DNA of 64,000 nucleotides from Verrucomicrobiota bacterium (GCA_023269675.1 JAHFSX010000016.1:1-64000), one strand, 5' to 3'; shown: positions 8,302 through 17,607, numbered from the stretch's first letter. Notes: generated by a model not told the origin, from the letters alone. Translations and numbers: made by a program.

Positions 8302-9504
8302 ATGCAGTACAGGAAGATGCCGAAAAACGGCGACGCGTTGTCAGTTCTGGGCTTCGGGTGCATGCGGCTGCCCCTCAAGGACGGAACCATCGACGAGGCG
8401 CGGGCGATCCGCCAGATTCGCGGCGCCATCGACCAGGGCGTCAACTATCTGGACACGGCGTGGCCCTACCACGCGGGCGCGAGCGAATCGCTGCTGGGGA
8501 AAGCGCTGCGGGACGGCTACCGGAGCCGCATCAAGCTAGCCACCAAGCTGCCGTCGTGGATGATCAAGGGCCGCGCGGACATGGACCGATTCTTGGCGGC
8601 CCAGCTGAAAAAACTGGAGACCGACCGGATCGACTACTACCTGCTCCACTCGCTCGACGGTGCGGCGTGGGATAATCTGGAGCGGCTCGGCGTCCTCGAC
8701 TTTCTTGACCAGGCGAAGAAGGACGGAAGGATTGTCAACGCCGGCTTTTCATTTCACGGCCTGGCGGGCGATTTCAAGCGCATCGTCGACGCCTACCCCT
8801 GGGTCTTCTGCCAGATCCAGTACAACTATCTGGACCAGGCGTATCAGGCCGGCACCGCGGGTCTCGAGCACGCCGCCTCCAAAGGTCTGGGCGTCATCGT
8901 CATGGAGCCCCTGCGCGGCGGTAACCTGGGGCTGGCCCAGCCGCCGGACGCCGTTGAAGCGATCTGGAGCGAGGCCCGCGTCCGGCGCACGCCGGCTGAG
9001 TGGGCTCTGCGCTGGATCTGGAACCGCCCTGAAGTCACCGTGATTCTTTCCGGCATGAACGAAGAGTCGCATATCCGGGAGAACCTCGCCCTTGCGGAGA
9101 CGGCTCAGGCCCATGCCTTGACCCCCGAAGAACTGGCCTTGGTGGACCGGGCCAGCCGGACCTATCGGGAGCTGATGAAGGTCGGCTGCACCGGCTGCGG
9201 CTACTGCATGCCCTGTCCGGCCCATGTGTCGATTCCCATCTGTTTCGAAGAGTACAACCGGCTGCACATGTTCGGCGCCGTCGAAGCCGGAAAGTTCCGG
9301 TACGCCCTCCGCATGAGCGGCGATCTGGTGGACGGGCGTCCGGGATACGCCTCCCAGTGCGTGAACTGCGGGGCCTGCCTCGATAAATGCCCGCAGCGGA
9401 TTCCGGTCCCGGACTTTCTCGCCCAAGTCGCCGCGGAGCTGGAGGACGCCGACCTGCCGAACCGCGTGGCCAAGGCCCGGCAGATTTTCAAGGTCGAGGC
9501 CTGA
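8302..9504 (+). CDS. Aldo/keto reductase with C-terminal [4Fe-4S] ferredoxin domain
   Basis: A 400-residue oxidoreductase. The first 280 residues are an aldo/keto reductase barrel with the catalytic tetrad visible: Asp51 and Tyr56 in YLDTAWPYHAG, Lys82 in LATKLP and His116 in DYYLLHSL. Residues about 295-385 carry two cysteine clusters, CTGCGYCMPCP and CVNCGACLDKCPQ, typical of the ferredoxin-fused aldo/keto reductases common in anaerobes. These probably couple carbonyl reduction to ferredoxin-like electron transfer; the substrate is unknown. The gene stands alone, between two REP-like repeat elements. Confidence 0.9.
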   Translation: MQYRKMPKNGDALSVLGFGCMRLPLKDGTIDEARAIRQIRGAIDQGVNYLDTAWPYHAGASESLLGKALRDGYRSRIKLATKLPSWMIKGRADMDRFLAAQLKKLETDRIDYYLLHSLDGAAWDNLERLGVLDFLDQAKKDGRIVNAGFSFHGLAGDFKRIVDAYPWVFCQIQYNYLDQAYQAGTAGLEHAASKGLGVIVMEPLRGGNLGLAQPPDAVEAIWSEARVRRTPAEWALRWIWNRPEVTVILSGMNEESHIRENLALAETAQAHALTPEELALVDRASRTYRELMKVGCTGCGYCMPCPAHVSIPICFEEYNRLHMFGAVEAGKFRYALRMSGDLVDGRPGYASQCVNCGACLDKCPQRIPVPDFLAQVAAELEDADLPNRVAKARQIFKVEA

Positions 9505-9617
9505 GCGCGCGCAAAGCCGTGAACGCACGATTCGGACTCAGCACAGCGTGCGTGCGGGCGGCACCCGGGGTTCGGTCACGTGCTCATCCGCACGGGGGGG
9601 GGCGCCTGGTGCTCTGG

Positions 9618-9735
9618 GCCGGCTAAAGCCGGTACCGGTCACGCGTGAGCTGGCATGTTGTACCGGCTTTAGCCGGCACCGGTCACGCGTGAGCTGGCAT
9701 GTTGTACCGGCTTTAGCCGGCCCCGGTCACGAGTA
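9618..9735. repeat. 44-bp tandem repeat with palindromic CCGGCTTTAGCCGG cores
   Basis: Two complete 44-base units begin at 9635 and 9679 (CCGGTCACGCGTGAGCTGG and onward to the palindrome), followed by a partial third at 9723. The first palindrome, at about 9618, is in the opposite orientation (GGCTAAAGCC). The gap 9505-9931 holds no supported gene. Confidence 0.85.
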
Positions 9736-9931
9736 GGCTGTCTCTGCTCTGCCGGCGTGAAGCGCATCGCAGAGGCTCCCATACCCGGGGAAGCCGGCGG
9801 AATAATTTTGCAAATTCTTAAGAACCGGTGTAAAAAGTCGGGAATTAACGGTTCCGGTCGGCAGAGGGATGGCGTTCAGGAAGAGCGGCCGCGGCGGAAG
9901 CAAAGGTTTTCAAAAGAGTCAGGAGCAGACG

Positions 9932-12715
9932 ATGAAGCGTTACGGGTGGATGATTTTTGCGGGAGCTTTCGGAGTGGTCGCCGCGCTGTCGGCGCAGGAG
10001 CGCTGGGTGGAGGCGCCGGGCCGGACGGTCCCCGTGATCGACCGCGTGGACATCGTGGTGGTCGGCGGCAACGAGGGCGGCATGGCCGCCGCGTGTCGGG
10101 CGGCCAAACTCGGCGCGCGGGTCATGCTGCTCAACGAGTACACCTTTCTGGGCAGCGAGGTGACCGCCAAAGACCATTTTGATCTGGCGGGCGGCCCGGC
10201 GCCGAAGACGGAGTTCAGCCAGGCCCTGTTCAAAGAGATGACGCCGGCGCGTTATCCCGTGGTGGCGAGCGGCCTGCTGCGCGAGGCGGGGGTCGTGTTC
10301 CTGAACAACACGCGCCACGGCGGCGTGCTGACGGATGCGGGCGGCAAGCTCTGCGGCGTGGTGACCGCCAACAAGGCCGGCCTTCAAGCCGTGATCGCCA
10401 AAACCGTGATCGACGCGACTTACGCCGGGTCCGTCGCCGACGCGGCCGGGGCGCGGCGCCTGCCGTGGCGGGCCACGACCCTGGCGGTCGAGCGGCCGCG
10501 CTATTCGTCGGACCGCAAAACGCGCGAGGTGATCCGCAGGGACGCGCCCATGCCGGCGTTCACCTGGCCGCTGCTCAACCAGGCGGAGCAGTCCCTGCGC
10601 GAAGAGTGGCACATGACCGTCAACGGCCCCTTCGCGCACTGCATGGACTACATCATGCCCAACCCCGTCATCTGCGGGACGCCTGACACGCAGGCGGCGC
10701 TACCTGACGCGGGAGTGAATCTGGAGGTCTTCCGTCCGAAAGGCACGGAGCGCCTGTTTGTCATCGGCTCGTCGTGCGCGGTCAGCCGCGAGACGGTGAA
10801 GGCGCTGATGCAGCCCGTCGCGTTGGCGGAAGCCGGCGAGCGGCTCGGCGAGCTGGCGGTGCGGGAGGCGCGGAGTGTCACGCTGCCCTCCGATGACGCG
10901 ATTTCCGTCAAGACGGCCGCGCCTGCGGGCGGCGTCATGCCCGGCCTGGCGCTCCGCGAGCTGAACGAGCGCGAGCGTCCGTTCCGGCTGAACCAGAGCG
11001 CGGTGGTCCGGCAAGCCAAAGACGCGCTTCCCGTGTGGGCGGAGTACGATGTGGTGGTGGTCGGCAGCGGTCCTTCCGGCCATGCCGCCGCCATCGCCGC
11101 GGGCCGGGCCGGCATGAAGACGCTGATGATCGAGCAGACGGGGTTCATCGGAGGCAACGTGGCGCTGGGCATCAAGGGGTTCTGGCGCGGCTACCGCCGG
11201 GGCTTCAACCAGGAGTGGCGCGGCAGCAAGGGCAACCCCGTCTACGCCAAGCTGCTGAAAGAGGCGAAGGTCGACATCTGGTACCACTCGCTGGCGATGG
11301 GCGCGGTGATGCGCGGCAACGCGGTGGCGGGCGTCGAGGTCGCGACCTGGCTCGGGCGCGGCGTGGCGCTGGGCAAAGTGGTGATCGACGCCTCGGGCGA
11401 GGGCGACGTCTGCACGGCGGCGGGGGCGGGGTTCTTCTATCTCAACGACGGCGACCTCTGTCTGGAGGAGGCCTCGTTCAGCGGGCAGAACCTGTACGCG
11501 AACGCGCTGCCGGCCGACCCGATGGACATCGCGGGCTTCACCACGCACCACGTGCTGGCCGGGCTGTATGCCAAGAAGCAGCACTACCCCATGGCCCAGC
11601 TGCGCGAGACGCGCCGGATCAAAGGCGACGTGGTGATCGACGAGCTGGACGTGGATGCCGGGCGCACCTATTCCGACGTGATCGCGATCGCGTCCTCCGC
11701 GTTCGACCCCCACGGCTACTACAGCAGCGACTACTCCTGGGCCGGGCTGATGCCGTCCACCAAGCACACCAAGCAGGATGTGGTGGTGCAGGTGCCGCTG
11801 CGCGCCATTCTGCCGGCCGGGCTTGAAAACATCATGGTGGTCGGCAGGTGTTACTCGACGACGCATGACGTGCAGGCGATCGTGCGCATGAACCCGGACG
11901 CGCTGAACCTCGGGTACGCGGCCGGCTACGCCGCCGCGCTGTGCGTGAAGGCCGGCACAACGCCGCGGCAGGTCGACATCCGGGGGCTACAGCGGCACCT
12001 GGCCGGGCTCGACATCCTGCCGGCGGACAAGCTCGCCGAGATCACGCGCGACACCCCGTTGCCGGACGCAAGCGCGCTCGCGGCGGCGGCCGGGGACCCT
12101 GCCCTGCGGGCGAACCTGCTGACTCTCGCCCGCGGCGGCCAGGCGGCGGTGAAGCCGTTGCGCGACGCCCTCGCGGCCCAGCCGACGCTCGCGAAGGCCA
12201 AGGCGCTCTGCCTGCTGGGCGACCCCGCCGGCGTGCCGCTGCTGACGTCATGGATTGAGCAGGCTGCCCTGCCCGCCGGCCCCGCGTATGACTGGGAAGG
12301 CTTTCTGAACGTGCCGGAATTGGACGGCGCGCTGTGGGTGGCGGCGATCCCCCGGGACAAGCGCGCGACGCCGGCGCTGGTCGGCAAGCTGAACCAGTGC
12401 CGGGCGGACACGAGCTTCAATACGGTGCGCGCGGTGACCATGGCGCTGGGGCGCATCGGCGACCCGCAGGCCGCCGCCGCGCTGGCCGCCTTCTTGCGCA
12501 AGCCCGGCGTCCAGGGGCACATCGACACCGGCAAAGACCCTGCGAGCCTCGAAGCCGCACACTTTTCAAAAGCCATGGTCGAACTCTTCGCGGCCTCGGC
12601 GTTGTACCGGTGCGGGGACGTGGACGGCCTCGGCCGGAAGATCCTGACGGACTATCTGGACGACTGGCGCGGGATCTTCGTGCGTTTTGCCGGGCACACT
12701 CTGGCGGGGTCATAA
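9932..12715 (+). CDS. Secreted tandem FAD-dependent oxidoreductase with HEAT-like C-terminus
   Basis: The start at 9932 is chosen because AGGAG lies just upstream and the first residues (MKRYGWMIFAGAFGVVAALSAQ) form a signal peptide; a start at 9869 would bury it. The 927-residue product contains two Rossmann FAD-binding motifs: DIVVVGGNEGGMAAA near residue 35 and YDVVVVGSGPSGHAAA near 372. Both resemble the FAD-dependent oxidoreductase family common in PVC bacteria. The second copy looks complete, with a GGNVALG loop; the first is shorter. The last 200 residues are alanine/leucine-rich with HEAT-like helical repeats. Substrate is unknown; genes of this type in PVC genomes often accompany glycan degradation. 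Confidence 0.8.
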   Translation: MKRYGWMIFAGAFGVVAALSAQERWVEAPGRTVPVIDRVDIVVVGGNEGGMAAACRAAKLGARVMLLNEYTFLGSEVTAKDHFDLAGGPAPKTEFSQALFKEMTPARYPVVASGLLREAGVVFLNNTRHGGVLTDAGGKLCGVVTANKAGLQAVIAKTVIDATYAGSVADAAGARRLPWRATTLAVERPRYSSDRKTREVIRRDAPMPAFTWPLLNQAEQSLREEWHMTVNGPFAHCMDYIMPNPVICGTPDTQAALPDAGVNLEVFRPKGTERLFVIGSSCAVSRETVKALMQPVALAEAGERLGELAVREARSVTLPSDDAISVKTAAPAGGVMPGLALRELNERERPFRLNQSAVVRQAKDALPVWAEYDVVVVGSGPSGHAAAIAAGRAGMKTLMIEQTGFIGGNVALGIKGFWRGYRRGFNQEWRGSKGNPVYAKLLKEAKVDIWYHSLAMGAVMRGNAVAGVEVATWLGRGVALGKVVIDASGEGDVCTAAGAGFFYLNDGDLCLEEASFSGQNLYANALPADPMDIAGFTTHHVLAGLYAKKQHYPMAQLRETRRIKGDVVIDELDVDAGRTYSDVIAIASSAFDPHGYYSSDYSWAGLMPSTKHTKQDVVVQVPLRAILPAGLENIMVVGRCYSTTHDVQAIVRMNPDALNLGYAAGYAAALCVKAGTTPRQVDIRGLQRHLAGLDILPADKLAEITRDTPLPDASALAAAAGDPALRANLLTLARGGQAAVKPLRDALAAQPTLAKAKALCLLGDPAGVPLLTSWIEQAALPAGPAYDWEGFLNVPELDGALWVAAIPRDKRATPALVGKLNQCRADTSFNTVRAVTMALGRIGDPQAAAALAAFLRKPGVQGHIDTGKDPASLEAAHFSKAMVELFAASALYRCGDVDGLGRKILTDYLDDWRGIFVRFAGHTLAGS

Positions 12716-12727
12716 GTTTCCACTCCC

Positions 12728-13246
12728 ATGCGAATTTCCATCCACAACGCCCAGCGCCGCTTCAGGCTCGACACCGCCGCCCTCAAGCGCCTGACCCTCG
12801 CCCTCGCCGGCCTGGCGCAGGCGTTTTCCCGGAACAGCGGGCGGCGCGCGACCTCCGGGCGCGCCTCCCCAACGGGCGCTGTGCCGTGGCAGGAGGTCAC
12901 CGTCCATCTGCTGAACGACGCGGCCAGCGCGGAGGTCAACGCCGCGATCCTGGCGCACGAGGGCGCCACCGACGTCATCACGCAACGCTACGAGCCGCTG
13001 CCCGGCGAGCCCGACGGCCTGATCGGCGAGCTGTTCGTGAACGTCGAGTGGGCGGCGCGCGTCGCGTCGCGGCGCGCCGGGTGGTCTGCCGACCGGGAGC
13101 TCGCCCTTTACCTCGCGCACGGCTGCGACCACCTGACCGGAGCGGACGACCACACGCCGGCGGAGCGCGCGCGCATGCGGCGGCGTGAACTGGCCTGGCT
13201 CAAGCGACTTCCGTTGACACCCCTGTTTCAAACAGGTAATCTTTAG
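12728..13246 (+). CDS. ybeY: YbeY-family rRNA maturation endoribonuclease
   Basis: A 172-residue protein whose C-terminal half carries the YbeY zinc motif in divergent form: LAHGCDHLTGADDH, with three histidines spaced to bind the metal, followed by the RMRRRE helix. YbeY trims and quality-controls 16S rRNA. It starts 12 bases after the oxidoreductase stop with no good Shine-Dalgarno. Its last codons overlap the promoter of the next operon. Confidence 0.85.
   Translation: MRISIHNAQRRFRLDTAALKRLTLALAGLAQAFSRNSGRRATSGRASPTGAVPWQEVTVHLLNDAASAEVNAAILAHEGATDVITQRYEPLPGEPDGLIGELFVNVEWAARVASRRAGWSADRELALYLAHGCDHLTGADDHTPAERARMRRRELAWLKRLPLTPLFQTGNL
13214..13242 (+). promoter_or_regulatory. Near-consensus sigma-70 promoter with palindromic operator in the spacer
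   Basis: TTGACA at 13214-13219 and TAATCT at 13237-13242 are separated by exactly 17 bases. Fifteen of those bases form the perfect palindrome CCTGTTTCAAACAGG (13222-13236), placed where a bound repressor would block RNA polymerase. It overlaps the end of ybeY and points at the NDK-aminotransferase operon, about 97 bases ahead of its start. Confidence 0.7.
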
Positions 13247-13338
13247 GGCCAACCGACACCTTGTGAAGACTTGCATGAACCGCTCCTGAGGTTTTCAGTA
13301 TCAGAAAATCGGTCACTCGCGTCAAAAAGGTTTAGTCC

Positions 13339-14508
13339 ATGGCTAAGGAACTGGCGTTCGTCCTCATCAACCCGTATCCGATCCGCAAATCGCGGACCGG
13401 CGGCATCATCGCTCGGTATCTCGTGCGCACGGACCTGAAGCTGGTCGGGGCCCGCATCATCGGCGCGTCGAACGAGCTGGCCACGGCTTTTGCCGACTAC
13501 CTCAGCGCCTACGACTCCTCCGACCCCGAGAAATGCGCGCTCTTCTCCAACTACGTGCGCCGCGCCTACACGCCCGACGAGGCCACGGGCCGCCCCCACC
13601 GCTCCATGCTGCTGCTCTTCGAGGGCGAGGACGCCGTCCGCAAGATTTACGAGGTCACCGGCAGCATCCGCCAGCGCTGGTGCAGCGGGCAGACTGTGCG
13701 CGACACCTACGGCGACATGGTCACCGACCCCAAGACCGGCCATGTGGAGTATTTCGAGCCTGCCGTGCTGGTGGGGGCCTCCGTCACGTTCGTGGGCGAG
13801 ATCCTGCGCCTCTGGCTGAAACACCTGCACTCCGACGCCGGCATCGTGCGCGGCGCGATGGACGTGCCGGGCGGCGGCGACGCGCAGCAGACGCTGGTGA
13901 TGCTCAAGCCCGACAACTGGCGGCAGCCCTCCCTGCGCGCGGGCAACATCATGGACCTGATCTCCAGCACCGGCCTGCGCATCGTGGGCGTCAAGAAGTT
14001 CGCCATGTCCGTAGCCCAGGCCGAGGAGTTTTACGGCCCCGTGCGCGAAAGCCTCAAGTCGGTCTTCAAGCGCTTCGGCGCGGACCGCGCCGCACAGGCG
14101 CTCTCGCGCGAGTTCGGCTTCCCGGTCGACGCCGCCCCGCTCGCCCCGCTCTGCGATTACCTCGCCCCGCTCTTCGCCGAGCGCGAGTTCGAAAACATCG
14201 TCGAGTTTATGACCGGCCGCCGCCCCTCGAACTGCCTGCCGGGGGAGCGCACGCTGCCGGGAACCGAAGAATGTTTGGCCCTCGTCTACGAAGGGATTGA
14301 CGCGGTGAACAAAATCCGCGATATTCTCGGCGCAACCGACCCCCTGAAGGCGCGGCCCGGCTCGATCCGCCGCGAGTTCGGAACCAACATCATGGTCAAC
14401 GCCGCACACGCCTCGGATTCGGCCGAGAATGCCCACCGCGAAATGCGGATCCTCGATGTGATGCATGACCCTCATTTCGAGGAATTGATCAGGACCTACT
14501 ACGCATGA
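13339..14508 (+). CDS. Tandem nucleoside-diphosphate-kinase-like protein
   Basis: A 389-residue protein made of two NDK-like halves. The second (about residues 180-389) has QTLVMLKPDNW at its start, the usual first strand of NDK, and near the end NAAHASDSAENAHRE, the NDK signature with the catalytic histidine at about residue 357. An insertion of about 90 residues separates these parts. The first half (about 1-165) starts AFVLINPYPI and keeps the fold pattern, but at the equivalent place it reads GQTVRDTYGDMV with no histidine, so it should be inactive. NDK phosphorylates nucleoside diphosphates; here a regulatory or altered role is possible. It overlaps the aminotransferase start by 4 bases. 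Confidence 0.8.
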   Translation: MAKELAFVLINPYPIRKSRTGGIIARYLVRTDLKLVGARIIGASNELATAFADYLSAYDSSDPEKCALFSNYVRRAYTPDEATGRPHRSMLLLFEGEDAVRKIYEVTGSIRQRWCSGQTVRDTYGDMVTDPKTGHVEYFEPAVLVGASVTFVGEILRLWLKHLHSDAGIVRGAMDVPGGGDAQQTLVMLKPDNWRQPSLRAGNIMDLISSTGLRIVGVKKFAMSVAQAEEFYGPVRESLKSVFKRFGADRAAQALSREFGFPVDAAPLAPLCDYLAPLFAEREFENIVEFMTGRRPSNCLPGERTLPGTEECLALVYEGIDAVNKIRDILGATDPLKARPGSIRREFGTNIMVNAAHASDSAENAHREMRILDVMHDPHFEELIRTYYA

Positions 14509-15671
14509 AAAAACTCAACGACGGTATCAGCGCCATCAAGCCCTCCCAGACCCTCGCCATCGCCAGCCTGGCCAAGCAGATGGTTGAACACGGGCATAAA
14601 GTCTGCAACTTTGCCGCCGGCGAACCGGACTTCGACACGCCCGAAGTCATCAAGCAGGCCGCGATCGAAGCGCTCAATCAGGGCAAAACCAAATACACGC
14701 CCGTGGCCGGCGTGCCCAAGCTCTGCCAGGCGCTCTCCGACAAGTTCAAACACGACAACAAGCTCGACTACAAGCCCTCGCAAATCATCGTGAGCTGCGG
14801 CGGCAAACACTCGCTCGCCCTCGTGTTCCAGACGCTCCTCAACCCCGGCGACGAGGTGCTGATCCCGGCCCCCTACTGGCTGAGCTATCCCGAGATGGTG
14901 CGCGTCGCGGGCGGCGCCCCGGTCTTCATCCACACCACGGCCGACCAGGGCTTCAAGATCACCCCTCAGCACATCGAGCGCCTGGCCACCTCCCGGACCA
15001 AGGCCATCGTCATCAACAGCCCCAGCAACCCCACCGGCGTGATGTACACGCCCGCCGAGCTGCATGCGCTGGGCGAGACCGCGCTCAAGCACGACATCGC
15101 GATCGTCTCCGACGAGATCTACGAGAAGATGGTCTACGACGGCAACCAGCAGGTCAGCATGGCCTCCTTCTCCAAGGCCTTCTACGACAACACCATCACG
15201 GTCAACGGCTTCAGCAAGACGTACTCGATGACCGGCTGGCGCCTCGGCTACACCGCGGGACCCGAGAACTTCATCAAGGCCATGAACGCCCTGCAGAGCC
15301 ACTGCGCCTCCGCGCCCAACACCTTCGCGCAGTGGGGCGCGATCGCCGCGCTCGAAAAGGGCGAGTCGTCCGTCAAGGAGATGGTCGCGGCCTTCGACGC
15401 GCGCCGCCACCGCATCTACGAGCTCGCCGCCGCCATCCCCGGCATCAAGTGCGTCAAGCCCACGGGCGCGTTCTACGTCTTCCCGGACGTCTCCTCGTTC
15501 GGCCTCGACTCCATGGTCTTCTCCAAGCGCCTGCTGGAAGAGGAGCACATGGCCGTGGTGCCCGGCGTGGCCTTCGGCGCGGACGACTGCGTGCGCCTGA
15601 GCTACGCGTGCGGCATGTCCGAGATCGAGGACGGCATGACGCGTCTGGCGCGCTTCTGCGCCAAACTGTAG
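14505..15671 (+). CDS. PLP-dependent class I aminotransferase (aspartate aminotransferase-like)
   Basis: A 388-residue fold-type I aminotransferase. FAAGEPDFDTP near the N-terminus, NSPSNPTGVMY, SDEIYEKMVYDG and NGFSKTYSMTGWRLGY, with the PLP-binding lysine and phosphate-binding arginine, match the aspartate aminotransferase subgroup that includes Bacillus and Thermus AspC. The likely reaction is aspartate plus 2-oxoglutarate to oxaloacetate plus glutamate, though broader specificity is common. It overlaps the NDK-like gene by 4 bases and ends at a hairpin terminator shared with cstA. Confidence 0.88.
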   Translation: MKKLNDGISAIKPSQTLAIASLAKQMVEHGHKVCNFAAGEPDFDTPEVIKQAAIEALNQGKTKYTPVAGVPKLCQALSDKFKHDNKLDYKPSQIIVSCGGKHSLALVFQTLLNPGDEVLIPAPYWLSYPEMVRVAGGAPVFIHTTADQGFKITPQHIERLATSRTKAIVINSPSNPTGVMYTPAELHALGETALKHDIAIVSDEIYEKMVYDGNQQVSMASFSKAFYDNTITVNGFSKTYSMTGWRLGYTAGPENFIKAMNALQSHCASAPNTFAQWGAIAALEKGESSVKEMVAAFDARRHRIYELAAAIPGIKCVKPTGAFYVFPDVSSFGLDSMVFSKRLLEEEHMAVVPGVAFGADDCVRLSYACGMSEIEDGMTRLARFCAKL

Positions 15672-15700
15672 CCGCGGCGCGCGCGCCACAGGCCCAAAAC

Positions 15701-15740
15701 AAACGGGGACGTCTTCACCAGACGCCCCCGTTTTGGTTTT
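15701..15740. terminator. Terminator between convergent aminotransferase and cstA genes
   Basis: AAACGGGGACGTCT pairs with AGACGCCCCCGTTT across a 5-base loop with one bulge, followed by TTGGTTTTCC on the plus strand; the minus strand reads out into a TTTGTTTTGG tract. It sits between two convergent genes and can serve both. Confidence 0.75.
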
Positions 15741-15792
15741 CCGGGCCTGACCTTCGGCAGGCGGCACGCCCCGCGACGCGCAGCCGGTCCGC

Positions 15793-17607
15793 TCAGTCCG
15801 GCAGTTCCACGGGCGGGACCGGATCCGGCGCGGGCGCGGTTTCCCGCGCGAGCGGGTTCTTCAGCAGGCGCACCCAGGCGAACACGCTCTCGATGGTGAC
15901 CACGACCACCAGCAGGATCAGCAGGACCGAGATCCCGGCGAGCAGGTAGTCTTTCTTCGGCAGGAAATTGTCGGTGATGTTGAGCACGGCCGCCATCAGC
16001 GTGGTCGTCAGCACGAACGCCATCGGCACCAGCGTGACCCAGAGATACTTCGCCTTGCCGTTGCGGATGAGGAACGCGGTGCCCACGCCGAAGGCGATGA
16101 TGCCCAGCATCTGGTTGGCGACGCCGAAAAGCGGCCAGATGGTCTTCACGTCGCCCGTGTAGAGCAGCCAGCCCCACGCGGCGGAAAACAGCGCGGAGAA
16201 CACGAACGTGTTCACCCAGCGCGTCTGGTCGCCCAGCGGCTTCCACACATGCCCGGCGAAGTCCTGAAGCAGATACCGTCCGACGCGCGTGCCGGCATCG
16301 ATCGTGGTGAGGATGAACAGCGCCTCGAACATGATGCAGAAGTGGTACCAGAAGCCCATCAGGCTGTCGAGGAACGGGATCTTGTGGAAGATCCAGGTCA
16401 TGCCCGCCGCCAGCGTGACGGCGCCGCCGGGGCGTCCGGCCAGCTCTTCCCCGGCGAGCCGCGAGAGTTCGGCGAGCTGCTCCGGCACCATGCCGAGCGT
16501 GGCGAAGGCCTCGGGCCGGGCGTTGATCGCGAAATAGTCGGGCATCGGCAGCACCGTCGCGGCCACCAGGGCCATGAGGGCGACAAACGCCTCCAGCAGC
16601 ATGGCGCCGTACCCGATCGGCAGGATGTCGCGCTCGTTGCGGATCAGCTTGGGCGTCGTGCCGGAGCTGATCAGCGCGTGGAATCCGGAAAGCGCGCCGC
16701 AGGCGATCGTCACGAAGAGGAAGGGGAACAGCTTGCCGGGGATGACCGGCCCGCCCCCGCCCACAAACTGGGTCAGCGCCGGCATCTTGATCTGCGGGTG
16801 CACGATGAGGATGCCGATGGCCAGGGCAAAAAAGACGCCGAGCTTCATGTACGTGCTCAGAAGCCCGCGCGGCAACAGCAGGAGCCACACCGGCAGGGCG
16901 GCCGCCGAGAAGCCGTAGATCGCCAATGAAAGCGACATGGTCTTTTCATTCACCGACAGGTAATGCGCCCACGGCAGCTCTTTCACGTAAGGCCCGGCGG
17001 CGACCCCCAGCAGGACCAGCGCCGTGCCGATGATGGAGGCCTCGGCGATCCGCCCCGGCCGGGCGAACTTCAGGTAGAGGCCGATAAAGATCGCGACCGG
17101 AACCGTAAAGCCCACGGTGAACGTGCCCCAAGGCGAATCCTTGAGCGCGTTGACCACCGGAATGCCGAGGCCCGCCATGGCGATGATGAGGATCACGAGC
17201 ACGGCGACGGAGGTCACCAGCCCCATCCGCACGCCGATGATCTCGCGCGCGATCTCCGCGATCGAGCGCCCCTGGTGCCGCACGGATGCCAGCAGCACCA
17301 CCGAATCGTGCACCGCGCCGGCCAGCACCGCGCCGATCAGAATCCACAGCGTTCCGGGCAGCCAGCCGAACTGGGCGGCCAGCACCGGCCCGATCAGCGG
17401 ACCGGCACCCGCGATCGCCGCGAAATGGTGCCCCAGCAGCACCCATTTGTTGGTCGGCACATAATCGCGCCCGTCCTGCAGCGTCTCGGAAGGCACCGCG
17501 CGCGAAGCGTCCAGCGCCAGCACCTTCGCGGCCATGAAGGCCCCCAGAAAGCGATACGCGAGGACGAGAACCAATGCCGCCACAATCACCAGAAATGCCG
17601 AATTCAT
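15793..17607 (-). CDS. cstA: CstA-family carbon starvation / peptide or pyruvate transporter
   Basis: A 604-residue polytopic membrane protein matching CstA throughout: DGRDYVPTNKWVLLGHHFAAIAGAGPLIGPVLAAQ and GAVHDSVVLLASVRHQGRS near the N-terminus are family signatures. CstA-family carriers import peptides or pyruvate when carbon is scarce. It is slightly shorter than Escherichia coli CstA (701 residues), the length of the compact bacterial form. AAAGGG precedes the start. It stands alone, converging with the aminotransferase gene. Confidence 0.9.
   Translation of the reverse strand: MNSAFLVIVAALVLVLAYRFLGAFMAAKVLALDASRAVPSETLQDGRDYVPTNKWVLLGHHFAAIAGAGPLIGPVLAAQFGWLPGTLWILIGAVLAGAVHDSVVLLASVRHQGRSIAEIAREIIGVRMGLVTSVAVLVILIIAMAGLGIPVVNALKDSPWGTFTVGFTVPVAIFIGLYLKFARPGRIAEASIIGTALVLLGVAAGPYVKELPWAHYLSVNEKTMSLSLAIYGFSAAALPVWLLLLPRGLLSTYMKLGVFFALAIGILIVHPQIKMPALTQFVGGGGPVIPGKLFPFLFVTIACGALSGFHALISSGTTPKLIRNERDILPIGYGAMLLEAFVALMALVAATVLPMPDYFAINARPEAFATLGMVPEQLAELSRLAGEELAGRPGGAVTLAAGMTWIFHKIPFLDSLMGFWYHFCIMFEALFILTTIDAGTRVGRYLLQDFAGHVWKPLGDQTRWVNTFVFSALFSAAWGWLLYTGDVKTIWPLFGVANQMLGIIAFGVGTAFLIRNGKAKYLWVTLVPMAFVLTTTLMAAVLNITDNFLPKKDYLLAGISVLLILLVVVVTIESVFAWVRLLKNPLARETAPAPDPVPPVELPD

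Noticed and set aside
9618..9735. CRISPR-like repeats
   Set aside because: The 44-base units are head to tail with no unique spacers, and no cas genes are near.
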